Both the position numbers and the translations under genes were made by a program. Of a stretch of DNA of 64,000 nt, positions 20,785 to 35,700 are shown one piece after another. The first letter of the stretch is position 1. Every line of letters begins with the position of its first letter. The DNA comes from Strigamia acuminata. Taxonomy: Eukaryota > Arthropoda > Chilopoda > Geophilomorpha > Linotaeniidae. The stretch spans positions 29,104,427 through 29,168,426 of the forward strand of contig OX442315.1 of assembly GCA_949358305.1 (NCBI GenBank). The letters run 5' to 3'. The notes beneath the pieces are model-generated. The model saw only the letters and a program-made list of their open reading frames with translations, made no database searches and was not told where the DNA came from.

Positions 20785-23700
20785 TTATTCACTGTCTTCA
20801 GAAACATAACACACGCGCTTCAATGGTCGAGAAACTACATTGACATCGTCGTCATCATCATCCAATAATCTCCGTTTGTGGGACAAGTTATGCTCATTAG
20901 TTGTTGGTGCTTCTTGGATCAATATATCCACACTTGGCATTTCATCATCACTTGAATCATCTTCAACATGCAAGATCCTTTTGCTTTTATTATGAGCAAA
21001 TGAATGTTCCGCATTTAACTTTCTGTTCTCCGTATTACTAGCGACACCGAAATGAGAGTTTCTCTGTCGACTGAGTGGAATTTCATCGTCACTCGAATCC
21101 AAAACATTTTCATTCTTCCGTCGTGATTTGTTATTTTCACTCGGTCTTAAATGGCTATCTTTTTCGCTTGACATTTCAACTGGACTCTGCTTGCTGTCAA
21201 CACCAATTTCAATTTCTTCTTGCGTGTTGCTTTCTCTTTGCACAAGTTTTTGTTTTCTGCGAACCATAAAGCATTATCACATTAGGTCGACGTTAGAAAA
21301 TATAAATTATGTTGTCTTTTCTGAATATTCAATTTAATGTTCTCCACATTAAAATTATTAAAACCAAGAAATCAATGACAACACTTCACCTGAACAAGTT
21401 CACCATCTAGTGGCAGATTTCCACAAACATACCTCGCACGTTTTGCTTTCAGCTTCTTCAAACTCTCAGGTTTGTCCCTCTCGAAAGAAACCGTTTCTCC
21501 ATTCCCTGACAACATTTGTTCTAAATATCGCACGCGTTTATTCAGCATTGAAGAAGTCAAACATCTTGGAATCCTCCAATAACTTTCCTATTATGTATAA
21601 CACAATTAATAAATGCAAATTCTTCTACCACTGCCCACTTAAAAATATCTCACTTGTCCATCTTCCGGCGGTGAAAGAGTAAACGTCAGCAAAATATTTA
21701 TAAAACTTGAATTATTAAAGATCTCCACAATGTCCTCAGCGAGTGGCACAAGAGCCGTCGGTTCTATATCGCCTGTCAAAAATTCATCTTTATTTAATTG
21801 CACCAAAACAACAAATCATTATCTACCTTCGGTTCGCTCATCACTGGCTTCTTTGAGAGCATCGCGAAGCCATTCAACGGACGTTTTTAACTCTGAAATA
21901 AGCAAATAAATGATATCTTTTGCTTTCTCAGCATTTTTTTCAAGAAGTAATTACCCGGGGTAATTATTAAAGATGCCAACTTTTCTTCTCCCATGTCATC
22001 TTCGTATTCATCCGAACTGGTGTCACTTTCAGTCGAATCCTCATCTATTAAAAACAAATGTAACTGATAAAGTAAACGCGACTTTCTCAGCATTACCGAA
22101 TTACCTGAATCTGCGTGTTGCCTGTGTTTGTCAATAGATGTTCTTTTGGGCAGTTTCGTCGAACTTCTCTTTTTATATAATTCTTTTCTGTTGGTTGCTA
22201 GACCCAATTGAAGAATCTTTTCGATGATTTGTCGTTTAGAATGTTTAACTTCAAGACCCGCTTCAATGCTGCCAACAATATCTTTAAATATTCAAGACAA
22301 AATGGTAAAATCTTATTAAATCAGGCAGAAATACGGTACATAAAATAGCAAATTTTGAAAAATTATTTCTGTTTCAATGGTTAACTCGGCAGTCATTATA
22401 CTTGTTTCAGGTCGGTATGGATTACATGACAACGAGATGGAGAACATAAACGTAGGCTTGATTTATCACAGACATACAAGACTTTTTTTTCCATTAGGTG
22501 GGTTTATGTTTTAAAAAAAAAAACAAAAAAAAAACTCAAAGTAAAAAAGAAAAATCTCCTGTAATATATCATCATTAATATCTGGCATATGCAGTGGAAT
22601 ATTAAAAAAACTAAAAACTAAAAAAGAACAATGGATATACAAAATAACGCCGTTTCAGTTGCTGTTGCTTTCACAATTTAATCCTCTTAATATTTTTTTG
22701 TAATAACAGTTTCACACCTCACTACCTTTATTTGTCAGTGACAATAATTTAGAATGTGACTACAGTATCGTTTAACATAAAACAGCTAAAACAATAAAAC
22801 TTAAAATAACAATAAAGAAAAAAGTTCAAAGAAAAATTACGTATTAATTTCATACCTAATGAATCCTTATGCTGTGTAAACAGATTTCGCAATTGCGCTT
22901 CTTCACTCTCACCCCATGCAGAAGAACAACTTGCCCTGTGTATCGATTAATGATCAAATGTTTAATATTAATACCACACACATTTATTCACCTTTTGCCT
23001 ATGGGCCGTTTTGATAATTGCTTCACGTCTGTTATCAGGTTCTGCCTTCTAAGCTGAGCCATCACCTGACGGCGGGTTTTGTTCTTATCAATCAAACGGT
23101 CCAAAATGCAATCGACAACATCAGTATCTAACGACAAAAGTATTAAATATTTATTATTAATGCTGTGTGATGCGAGTGCAAATTGATGCACATTCTAATC
23201 AAATTCAAATTCAAAAATATCATGCTTATTCATTATTCCACTTTTATCTTTTCAAATGTCAATCCTAATATCACCGGAGTAGCAAACTCGCAGATCAATC
23301 AATCATCAGCGAATTCGTGCGCCGTGTACACGATTCTACGAACCACTGAATAATTTAAACATTTTTACAAAAATAACTTTCTCACCTCCATCTTTAAACT
23401 CCTCATAAAGTCTACCAAGCTCATCTTCCTCTTCCTCAGACCAAAGTTGTTTTGTTTTTTTGCTGCAACATTTAATTAATTTAATTTTAACAACGCATTT
23501 ACATCCTTTATTCATTCCATTTACCTCGTGTCATGACTTCCATAGCCTTGCTCTATTTCAAAAACGTCGCCAAGTCCTTTCCAAAACAATATTTCCATAA
23601 ATATTTTGTTATTGCTTTTAGCCTGGGTAAAAAATTTCTCGAGAACAAATTTGCCAAGCTTGATCAATTCCTACACACAAATTAATAATTAATAACTAAA

Positions 23701-26700
23701 TTAAAAAACAAAAAAATCTCGTTTGAGCTCAAATTTAATCATACCTTGTAGCAAACATTATTGCTTCCCACGAACAATTTCTGAAAAGAACGGAAAATGC
23801 TCGCTTGGTAAAGAAGACCTGGGCTTTTAAGATCCCACGCAATCCGGTGAAACATTTTTGCAATGCAATGATTAGTAAACATTGAATTGTTGGCGAAATT
23901 ACGTAACAAGATGGTGTAGGGTTGAAGAACTCGTGAAGAAGCAAACCTAGAAAATGGAAAAAAATACCGTAAAATAAAATAAAATTCGATAATCTATTCG
24001 TTTTATTTCTCCTCGTTAAACTCTGCACTTTCATTTGCCACACCTATTTAAACATCCCCCAGTTATTTGCACATGCATTTTCCCGTTAATTAATTATTTC
24101 TTCTTCTTCCCCTTCTACCTTTACCAGACCCAACGTTCCAAATATTTTCCCCTCCCCTTTTTTAATTACACCTTTTTGTCTCATTATTCGCACGTTTCAT
24201 CTCATTTGTTTTCACTAAACTCCTCATTACTTTATATTCAGTTGTTGTTCACTCGGCAATGCGCATGCCTTCCCTAGACACCATCGGGCTTGCCTTTCCA
24301 AGTGGGGTCTCGACCTCCTTCCTTCCACTGCCCTAGCGCACAAGAAATGGCCGACCCCTTCTTACTAATACAATAGTAAATTATTGTATCGTGACGTCAT
24401 CAAGGAAGAAAAATGGAAACCGGGAACTAAGGCGAGGTAAATTTAAGGCGCAAGTTAAGTTTATGACGGCACTAGCGAAGGAACAAGTTCTTGAAACGGC
24501 TCAAAAGGCGTGTAGCTAGATGCAATAATGTCACACTCCATCACAGACTCAAAGTGTAATACTATTAAATCAAACGTTATAACCGTATTTTTCATCAGCA
24601 ATAATCACCAAAAGGTGGCTATCAACCTCGCCATCAACATGACGACAACGTCTTAACTTATCGGTACCGAACAAACACCACTGCCACCACTTTTCACCAC
24701 CTCACCCCCGCTACGTCATAAATCATATAAAAGCAACTTTAAAAAAAATAAAAATAATAAAAATACATTTCCACACAGAAATATATATTAAAAGAAAAAA
24801 TTAATTTAACACGTCACGTCTCATGACGTATCAATTTACGACGTGTCAACAACAGCTGGAGACAAAAATCCCATTTAAAAAGCACACCCTGCATGTCGGC
24901 TTCACTGCACAACTCTCGACTTAATCTCTGCGGTTTCCGACTTACGGCTCCCAGTAGGAGAATGACGTGGTGCCGAGGGAAGACGTCGATTTGGTGCCGC
25001 CCATAAACTCACTCACTAACCCCCTTCCTCTCCAACGGTACCCTTCCATTCTAGGATTTGTTCTTTTGGTCGAAATTGAGCCTGCAGAACCTTCACTTGC
25101 ACGTGCCATCGACTTGATGGAGAGCTCAGAAATGCAAACCATGTTTTCTCCCATCTTACACTCCTACGTGGAAGAAAATCCCATTTTCTGTACAAATTCA
25201 ATTTTTATAGTCAAAAATTCCTCTCGCCTAACTTAATAAGCCCAAATTATTCAAATTATTTTTACTGCCAGTGTACATTTTTCTAATTTTCCTCATTTTT
25301 CCAATTTTTCCATATTTAAAAAAACACAAATTTAAATTAACAGATAAAATAAAATAAGCACGGAATCACCCAGGAGCGGGAAGAAAGATCTTTAATTGTC
25401 CAACGGTATTTGTTGCCACGTGACAAACCCACGTACAAGCTAGAGAAGCATTGTGGGACGTCTAACGAGGCGTCTTGTTAGCACCAACCGACAAAAGACT
25501 AAATTGGCAAAGAAACTCGAAGAAAGCACGTGCCGGGGACAAGAGGGCCGGGCCTCGTGCAAAGGGAATAGAATGTTGGGTGCAAAGGGATTCGTTGCTT
25601 AGAAACAAGTCGGCTTCGCTAAAGAATACAAATACACATCTTACTGTTGTTTACCCATGTTAAAAAAAATAGAACTCTGATTTTCCTTTCCGCTGCGGAT
25701 ATTTATTCTACCTCGTTTTAACACAACATGCGATTAGCGGTGCATTGTATGACTGTTAATTGGTCGATTCATCATGTTGTCATGGAACGAGTGACTTCCA
25801 GTTGATCCTGGTTGCCACGACAACTCAGATGGATATGGATGATCTAATTAATTCGCGAGTGTGTGTGACGTCATAAATGTGAAGCGAGATTCAGAAAATG
25901 CAGCGCCAATGTCTTGAGCTTGACCCGTTTTAACCCTTTGATGCAATTTCATTTCTGACTTTGCTCGCCAACTTCTACGCAGAAATTTGCATTTAGTTAT
26001 CACCGTTTGGCCTTTACAGCGTCTATTCTGTAATTTTATCGCTTCCAAGTAGAATTCTCGTATAATTTCAACATTTCAATAAACGCGAATGCAATTCCAC
26101 TTTTAACGTCTTACATTAACACGCAACTCCATCACTTGAACTCCTTCAGAACTGATACAAAACTCAATCAATCAAACAATCGCTTGATTTGCATTTCGCC
26201 ATTAACCGAATCCATTGTGGCCAAATAGATTATTCATTAGCAACAATGCACAATTGTTTCCTTCCTCCTCATTATGGTCGTCATGGAGACCTAACAAGCC
26301 ATGATACAATGGACCAACTAACTTTTTTCTCCTCTTCTTTTCTTTTTCTTCTTTTTTTTTAATGAACTCTTCCAAGACGCAGCTGGTTCCTTGGTAATTA
26401 GGCAAGGAATTCTGTCATCTAACAGAGAATTATGGGGTAAGAAAAGCTTTCGCAGTCTTAATACATTTCGCTTGAATGTAATAATCTCCAGCCTTAAACT
26501 TCCAAAAAGGTTATTCATGTATTAAGTTACGGAAAAAAGAAAAAAATGAAATTTAATGCTTAGAAAAATAAACACAAAACAGAAAACAGAAACTACTGTG
26601 CTTTTTCTAAATTTATGGATCAGGTATAAAATATTTTATAAAAAAAATTTTTTTTTTTTAAATCAACCACCTGTTTGGACGTCATTTTCAAAATAAGCAC

Positions 26701-29700
26701 TTAAGCCTCAATGGAATTGACCCGATCACTTGTAACAATTGGTAATAATGGCCTAATGCCTACAAAGCTTCAGTGCAAACCGTTAAAGGTTTCAACGACA
26801 TTCTTTTTTATGCATCAATACAATTTTGAACGGGTTTTGAAACACTTTACCTAAAAAACAAACTCTGCAAGTCGCGGAGCAACTATTTATGATCCAGTCG
26901 GTCTGAAAGAGGCAAACAAGTGATTTGGAAGAAACGTCTAAAAGGCAATTGCTTTCTTTCTATCACAGATTTACATATTTCTAGCACGTGCATTTCTAAA
27001 ACATGATTCAGAGTTTGTCTTAAGCTTCTCAAAACGGTATATAAACATATATATATAAAAAAAATAAAGTTTTGTTTCATTCATTTTCTATTTTTTATTT
27101 ATAATTTTTATTTCACGGGTTCCCCAAGCAGCCACAGCTGCTGGTGAAAGATATATACAGTACAAGTGACTTGTGCAACTCCCTAATGTGATTTATTGAC
27201 ACAGGAGACAGTATAATTGAATTGGTCAATGCCAAACACAAGCGAGAAAGAACAAATTAAAGTGAAGGAATGTACGGTTTTACACTATACTAAAGAAATT
27301 TTCAAAAGGTAAAGTTTTTTTTTTCCCGAAAAAATTGAGTAGAAGAAAGAAGTTGTTAAAGAGTAAAACCCTATTGAAAATTAAAGTGATGTGAATTGCA
27401 GTTTCTCGGTCTAATAGAATATTTACGCGTTACGAACAATATGGATGGCGTAAAACGAATAAATTGGCAGTGACAAGTTAAGGCCACACCCCTGGCCACT
27501 GGGTCGTACGAGTCGAGGATAGAAGTAGCAGAAAAGCACACGGGGGGTGCAATTTGTAGGGTGGAGCCGCTCAGGCATACAAATCAACACGAAGCCTCGT
27601 TAGATGGACAACGCCCACTCACCACAATCAGACGAACAAAGTGAAAATGAAGAGGGACGAACAAATTTGATTTTAAATTTAAAATTTATTAAAATTGTTT
27701 TAAAAAAAAATTAAAAAAAGTAACGAAATAACTGAATCCTTTATTGCATGCGACGACAATTAAAATTCATCGTAAACACAAACACTCAGGTGGAAATTGA
27801 TCGAAAATAAGCCTAAGTGGAAAAACGATCTGGAAATTGAAGCAATGCCAAAGCAATTTGAAAACTGTATTCGGTCGGAATCCGTGGAAATTGGCAAAAA
27901 GTTGAAGTGAATTGGATTCCTCGCTTGGAAAATGATTTGAAATGAATAGACGGAAATTCGACAAGATTAAACAGAAAAACTCAATAGAAGCGACTCGAAT
28001 TAACACTTTTTCCCTTCCCCCGCATTATTTTTTTTTCACTTCCAAATAAAATAATTCAAACTTTTTATGTAAAACTTTGTTAGTCATAAAAAAAATGGCA
28101 AGTGATGAAACGAAGTGAAAACCGATTCCGAAATACCCAACCTGATATTAAAAAAAAATGGCTTCACCACATAGAGATATATAACAAGAAGCACTATAAT
28201 CAAGTGGCAATGAGTCAGAACGGCGAGTAAAGTTATTGGAGCACCGCCCCTTTTACATCACCTGGTGGCCAGGCGATGGGAAGGGATGAGCGTGATGCTG
28301 TTGCTATGGTGATTCAGTACCATCGCAGCGCAGCATCCCGTCACTCAGGGCCAAATTCAGCAGATGGGAAGGAAAACAGCTGCTTAAGTGAATCCAAGAT
28401 GCCACACTGGCCTCAGGTGTGTGCTATGAATCCTCATTCGCCCAACCGCACCCATCTAGCCCTCTAAACAGACCCCCTTGACGTCATCGATTCCTCTTCC
28501 ACCACCCCCGCAGTGAACTGCTCTGGAATTGTATAAAACTGGGTGTGCTGTGTGTGCAGTGTGCAGTGTCAGGATGCGATTTGGACACACGTCGCTACTA
28601 CTGTCATCCTCTCGCGAAAAGGTAAAACATTCACTTTTCTATCAACATTCTCCCATATTGTCTCTCCTTTATTTTAAAGTAGCACTTTAAAATGCCTGCA
28701 CATGCGTGTCATTCCATCCTTTTGGAACGACATTTTTCTCCCCTCTTATCAAAGTTTCCTTCTTTTTTATTATAATAATAAAAAATTAAAAATAAAAAAT
28801 GAGTAAACAAAAAAATATTTTTTAAAAAGTTTGAAGAAAAGTTTAGGGAACAATTATTTGTTGGGTCTAATTGAATAATAGCGTGAAAAATTTAATTATT
28901 TTCTAAAATTTCGCAACCAATTAGCTAGCGAGAAAAGAAAAGAAAAAAAGAAGATTGAATGCCAATATTGAATTGTGGTAAAACCAACAGGTGATTTACA
29001 CAATCTAATTATTAACACCAGATAAATATCTATTTTCCACCATTAATTATCGATTTTGGTCCATTGATCTGAACAATGACTGATTGATCCAACAAATCTG
29101 TTTCAACATTTTTCACTCGAGCGTTAAGTTTAATCAATCAATCAGTTGACATGTGGAAGTCGATCGAGACAGGGTCAGTCGAGAACAGGTGATTGGGTGC
29201 TATTGGTTGTTATGGCAACCAACCAACCAACCAACAAAAAAATTAAAAAAAAAGACATTTTTTTTTAAAAAAAAAGGTGACGTTACAAATCGAGTAAAAA
29301 ATTCATACCCATTTTCTATTTCGCCATACAATTTGCTGTATCGCATTTCTGTATTGGAATTATGTTCCCTTTCCTCCTGGTGGCAAAATTAATCTGTCAG
29401 CAAAGTGGAAAGTCTGGACAAATGCCAACTGACACCAAAGTCTGTTAGATAATTTCAAAAAAAGAAAAAGAAATTTTTATAAATTTTTTATAAAAAAAAT
29501 TTATAATTAAAAGAAATTGTTATTGTAAGAATAAATTATAAATAACACTCAAGACGCAAGTTGTCGTATACACAAAATTCAATTATAAAATTAAGCTCTT
29601 TACTTAAACTCTTATTTTCCCTTTGCAAGTTATACAAAATTAATCAAACTCGAATGATTCTAGCACCAGCCGGCGCTTGAGTGGCTATTTTAAACGCGCA

Positions 29701-32700
29701 CGGTTATTCTCCCGATGGGAGTCCATCTTAATTGCACTTAATCCAATTCCTAGTCATTACACATTGATCCTTGTTGAGACCCTGGAGACTTCATTAAAGT
29801 GACCTAGCAAGGCCAACAAAATAAGTTGATGTCTTCTAAAACAGGTGTCACACAAAACCAACAACCGCTCATGTCATGAAATGCTAAAAGACATGAACCC
29901 ACCGATCCGTAAACAAATAAGATACTCACATGTAATAAGCCGCCGCCATCTACCCAACATTACATTTTAGATCATTCGCAGTCTACAATAAATTACTTCC
30001 ACCGTGCATAATAATACTCTAATAAACAGAATTCTATATACCGGCTGTTCAACTGGCAATTTAATTATTCATGCGTTGTATAACTAACAAAAACACCAAT
30101 GCTGCGGCTCAACCCTTAAATGATCTCAAAATAACACTACCTGCATTCAAAAGGTCGTGTTTTAAGTGTTTAACATGTTTGTGTTTTTGTTTTTATATCT
30201 TTCAACACCTAAAACGACTTTTTTTAATGCTGCTACCATTCTAATAGATCAAAATATGCAATTTAAAGGTATCAATCAAGACGAAAACATCAAACCAATA
30301 ACAAACTGAGCCAATCAAACTCACTAAAAGATAAAAAGTTAATTTCATAAAAACTGCTCAAGCAATGCGGCGGGCTGGACTTCTCAAAGGATAAAAATTG
30401 GCCATCAGTTCAACGATGCAGAGGTTCAAAGTATGTTGACTGTGCTGCACGTTTTGCATATACTCACTCACACATACACACCCTCATTCAACGCACACTG
30501 ATCTCTAGAGGCTTTTCATCGACCAATCGCAGTGGCACTAGATTAATCCTTCCATCTTCCATTTTGGCCCCTCTGGTGTAAATTTTTGCAGGGTGGCAAA
30601 TCGAGTGGTTTCTGCTAAATTAAAACACCTCATGCATAGCTTCACAAAATGTACTCCAAAAATAAAAAATAATAAAAGAAAAATTATTACAAAAATATAA
30701 TAAATATATTTATAATATTTTTGTAAGAAGAGTTTTTCTAAAATTCATGTTGACTTCTCAGTTTTGGAGTTTAAGTTTATTGTCACAGCTTGCCGCCGAT
30801 GAACGATGTACACTGTTCGTTCATACTCTTTCCTTATTCCCTCTACCATTCTTACCGAGTACATCTTTCCTTCCCCCCTCTCTATTTTTTTCTTCTTTTT
30901 TCCATTTTCCCAGTTTCTTTTTTCCTTTATTCAAACTTGATGAGATGTCTTCTCCCTGCCAGCAACAAACGTACAATTTGGACGGTGCCAGCGGCTTTTC
31001 TGATATTAATCACGCGCTATGCAACGGAACGCTACGTGCATCAATCACCGGCAAATGACATTGAGATTTGTATAATGCACACACTCTTTAAAGCAATAAC
31101 AGTAAGCAGTACAATTAGACTATTTGAATTTAAACTATGCAAAAATCTCGGTGTTTACTCCATTACGCCAAAAAGAAAAATCGAAAAGAAATAATAATGC
31201 AGTACATTGAACCAAAGTATTCACATGAGAATTGACTGTTGAGGTTTTATCGATTTCAAAATATGCACGTGTGTTAGTTTAACATATAACCTCGCTTTAA
31301 ACAGCAAACTAATTAATACCGGCATTTAAAACGTTAAGCTATTAAATCAAATTCGTTATTTGAACACATACAACGATACACAAACTAGTCGATATTATCG
31401 ACTTGTTTGTTTCTGCGGTATTGTGGTAAAAGTGGCAAAAACACTTTCAGTTTAAACTCGAGAAAGCACTTCTTCTCAATTTCTTTTAAAGATAATAATA
31501 ACCTAATTAGAATTTCAAATGAAAAGCGCGTTTTTCTACCATCCACTTGTTATACTTTTCTAAAATTCATCTTCAATTGCCATCATTTTTTGCATGCCAA
31601 CAAAAAATCTCAATACTCTTAAACTTCACTTAAACTAATCGATTTCCCTGCTAATTAGGCACAAATTGCTTATTACATTGATGGATAGCTTTTAATAAGC
31701 TTTGGATTTTGAGCTCTTAGCAACAGTAAAAAGCCCAAGAAGAAGAAGAAGAAAAATAAGATGATGATGAAGAGAAAGGGAAGGGAAGGGAGAAGTAGTG
31801 AGGGAAGTAAGGACGAATGAAACTCAGGTGAGATGGGACATGGATCCTACATTTGCTTAATGACTACTCGGGAGTGGAAAATGGAAGAGGAAACATCTTT
31901 AAAGAAATCTGCTCTTCCAACTGAATGGTCACGTGGGGTCAGAGAGTAAAAATAAGGGAGAAAGTTAATGAGTCTAGGTTAATTACCAGTGACAGATTCC
32001 AACATATCTCTCCTGGGTCATTTATGATGGCATGTCCCTAACCGTGATTGGCGAGTTTAATGCGAGATTAATTAAGAAAAGCCACCAAAAATGCACTCTG
32101 CAATTATTAAGAAGAGGAATGACGGCAGAATTAAGCCGAATCCGAAAAAATAGAAAAGAAAAATTCTCCTTTTTTTTCGAACGAGAAGCGTGTTGACTCT
32201 CTGCACACGTCACCCAGGTTAGGATCAGTCTTGCGGTTGCTTGGCAACAGAACCACCACCTTATGAAATATCATCTTGAGAAAAACGTTAAACATGCACG
32301 TCACGTGATGGGCGCCAAATGAACCAACCTATTTCTTTGCTAATGACGTGCGCACGTGACGCAGGGGATCACCAACCCCACCCGTTGACGTAATGACGTG
32401 TTTTACATAGAAATGAGACAGTGTCAACGGTGTCAAAATGGTTGCAGTATGCGAAAGGGATTATGAAAACCGGCAAGACTTTTCCTTTCTATACGAACGA
32501 AGGATCCTTTTCAAAAGAAATGCGACGTGTTTGTTAATAAGACGAAGGACCATTTTTAAATTGGCTTTTCGAGATTAACGATGCGTAAAAATCAATTGTA
32601 CTTAAACGCAAAGAGAAAGAAACGGAAGCGCACAAAGAAATCATTGAAAAATCATCCTTTGAAAAAAAACTTCACCGTTTTCTCAATCATTTCGGAACCT

Positions 32701-35700
32701 TAAAGCACACGCCAATCGTTACGAAATCATAAATCACGCCCATTATTCTACAGTTCTGCTTTGCGTCGCCACTCTTTCACTCTTCTCTCTCTCTCGCCCT
32801 GTCCTTCTTACTCAGATAGCCATCCTTTCCTTTCCTCTCCTCTTCCATCTGAGTCGTGACGTACCTTTTCACGTCACCGTGCGCAGCAATGACAGTATCA
32901 GTCAGAAGCAAGGCGGAAATTACTATCCATTGTCAAAGAATGACCACAAGATACGATGGATCAAACCAAGTAAAGTTTCTTCCTACCTTCGAACAAAGTC
33001 TCGGTAATTGAATTCGTGTTCACTCGTCGACGCACTCGGTATTTCCGCTTCCTCTTCTTCCACTTCGTCGTCGTGACTATCGTTAACTACAAGATAAAAG
33101 TTGATACAAATTAAGTTTAGATAAATGTGCGGAAATTGTTCTAAAACAACACAAGACAGAATTGACAACCGTCGTTTCTCAATATGGCTGCGGTTGCACG
33201 AAGAGGATTGTCTGCTTGTGGTTTCGATACAAGTCTCAGGCCAACGTGACACCGTCATTTCCACTCATGCGTTCAATTTTGGACAACCATATTATTAAAA
33301 AGTAATACTTAAGAGCTCCGTCGTTCTTAATTGTGCAATAATTTATTATCTTCCATCTTTTAAAAATGATAGAACATTTCTAAAATTGTCCACATTTTCT
33401 GCATTGGTTAAAACTACTGTAGCATAAGCGAAGACCACGGGACTCGCCATTTTTCAAAATTCCATGAGGCCCCAACCCCAAAATCGGCCAAATTTGCGTC
33501 TGTCCAGTATCGTCGAGTAAGATGGGAGTGGTCGGTTAGTGGAGGGAAAAAAATTAGGACGAGGATGATGTTGTATAGTAGTTACATGAGATGGTCACTT
33601 GGTGTTCATTTGTTTTCCAGTTGGAAGTGTTTGGGTGCACATGACACGCTCGACTTTTCTAATTACACAGTAGACTGAACTCGAGCTCAAATTTAATTAA
33701 CGCTTTGTTCGCCACTTTTTAGCCAGAAATAAAAGCAAACGAATCGAATGAAGGCGGAAGTTCGAGCCACCAACGTACAGAAAAACAAAAATAAATAAAT
33801 GAATAAATAAAAAAGATGCAAAGCGAAAAAACAGCGAAAGACGAATAAATCAGAAGATGGCTCAACCGACCATAGCGTTAACAAGATAAAAGTGAAAATG
33901 TTAAAGATGGATGAGAAAAACTTCACAATAGATAGTTTGACAAGCTTCTTAAATAAGATTTCGTCAATATTGCAATATTGAGCAATCACAAATTGGGATT
34001 TTGCAATCATTTGACTATTAATATCGATATTTATTTTTATTTAGTATATATGTATATAAATAAAAATATTCAATTCACTTTGCATCCAAAGTTAGCGTTG
34101 TTATTGGAATATTCTAAAATCCAAAATCGCCAGAAGTGAAACTTGTATGCTTGCTTGACTTGGAATGGAAAAGATTTATTGATTTTGTAAATATTTTCTC
34201 CGTGTCTTTCAATCCGTGATGTTATTTGCAAGCCAATATAAATAAATCACAAACAACTTATAAAGTTTTCTTAATAAAAAATGTTCAAAACCCCTTCCAA
34301 AACCTAATTAAATTTCAACTACAAAGTACACACAGTAGGTTGCAATATTTTTATCTCTCCAACCCTTTAAACCCTCATCAGTTGAGGCGGTAGCGCGAAC
34401 TTGATTTCCATTTAATTACCCAGAGGGCTTGGCGCGCGAAACAAGAAAGTAACTCCTTGTGGGGTAGAAGATCCTAACCTTATTAAAAACCCATTAATAA
34501 ACCCCAACCACCTCCCTGGAGACAGCAATGGCAAGGAAAACAACTCAGCCCAGGCTTAGGAGTCGACCAGCTCCAATATTCCAACGATTATCCAATTAAA
34601 CTTAATCTTCTAATTGAAATTGCATGCACATTGCTCTATATAAAAGGATATAGTAGAATGGAAAAGCAAAGTTGTGGGTTTTAGTTACACAGCCACTTAA
34701 GTCGTTCAACCCTCAGGAAATATTTGCTTGAATGGTTAATGTCGAGACACAAGATTAAATTTCAACCGTGATAATCTTAAAATACAATAAGGGGTTTCAT
34801 AAATGTCACGCTGATGTGATTATTACGATTGCGACGATTATTGCGCTGAAGTGATTATTTATAATCGTCTAAAAAGGAATTTTTAGTGCTGAAGAGTGCT
34901 TAAACTAAAGAAAAATAAATAAATACGGAGTAATTAATTTAATTTAAAAATAAATAAATAAATAAATAAAAATAAAAGTCATGTGACAATCAGAATAATC
35001 ACTTGGACCTGGTGTGGGTCCTCAATAATGCAGTGATTGTAATTATCGAAACAATCTCTTCAGCATCTTTAGCGTTTCATTTATGAAACTCCTTAATTGT
35101 TGATTAAGCCTCCAATTTTGGTTGTATCAAATTAAGAAATCATTACGAGATTGCTTTAAACTTCTATTTAATTCCATTAAAATAGATTGAAGCTTTAAAT
35201 TTCATTAGCTACATCTAGAACTACTGTATCTAGCTTATGTTGGTTAAGTAAAATCCTCTAGACCTGGGCTCAGACATATATCTAATGGATTTGGTTCATT
35301 TCGTGTAAAAAAAAAAAACTCTGCATAAAACATTCAAGTAAGTCTCGTCCATGGCAATTCAAATCATTTTAAACCTCTTGATATTTGAAACAGAAAAAAA
35401 AAATTGAAGATTAAATAAATCGTTCGTAGAAATATTCTTGTTGGCGGTCCCTCAAACAAAAATTTTTAACGTTTAGAAAAAAAAATTGTTTTCGATTTTT
35501 TCAATTTATAAAATGTTAAATTAACCGAACTGATTTTGTGTGTGCCATAAAAGTTCCCGATTTTCTCCCTCATTTCGATTCCAATGGCACTTTGAAACAA
35601 CACTACCGTCCGGTAATCAAAAATAAAATTAAATACCGGTATTAATCTTTCAAACTTAAATTCAGCAATTTTTTACTTTAATACAAATCCAGACAAAAAA

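Larger units (their letters stand above)
23947..32986 (-). other. About 9-kb intron of TIMELESS
   Basis: The flanking exons join in phase (CGA AG|G TTT, Arg-Arg-Phe), which ties the 33-kb exon to the 23.9-kb exon. Inside are AT-rich DNA, poly-A/poly-T tracts, CRE palindromes at 24392-24399, 25866-25873 and 28479-28486, X-box-like palindromes at 25811-25824, 29206-29219 and 32236-32248, a TATA promoter candidate at 28532, and a polypurine tract at 31735-31825. GC-richer, frame-rich patches at 24.9-25.2 kb and 28.2-28.6 kb have no recognisable protein. Confidence 0.8.

Noticed and set aside
24942-25236. Overlapping frames of 61-89 codons on both strands
   Set aside because: The region is simply less AT-rich. 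The frames have no recognised motif, and the minus frame ends without a splice partner that fits TIMELESS phase.
33693-34010. 105-codon minus-strand frame in the 18-kb intron
   Set aside because: It is Phe/Leu-rich from AT-rich sequence and does not extend TIMELESS in phase.
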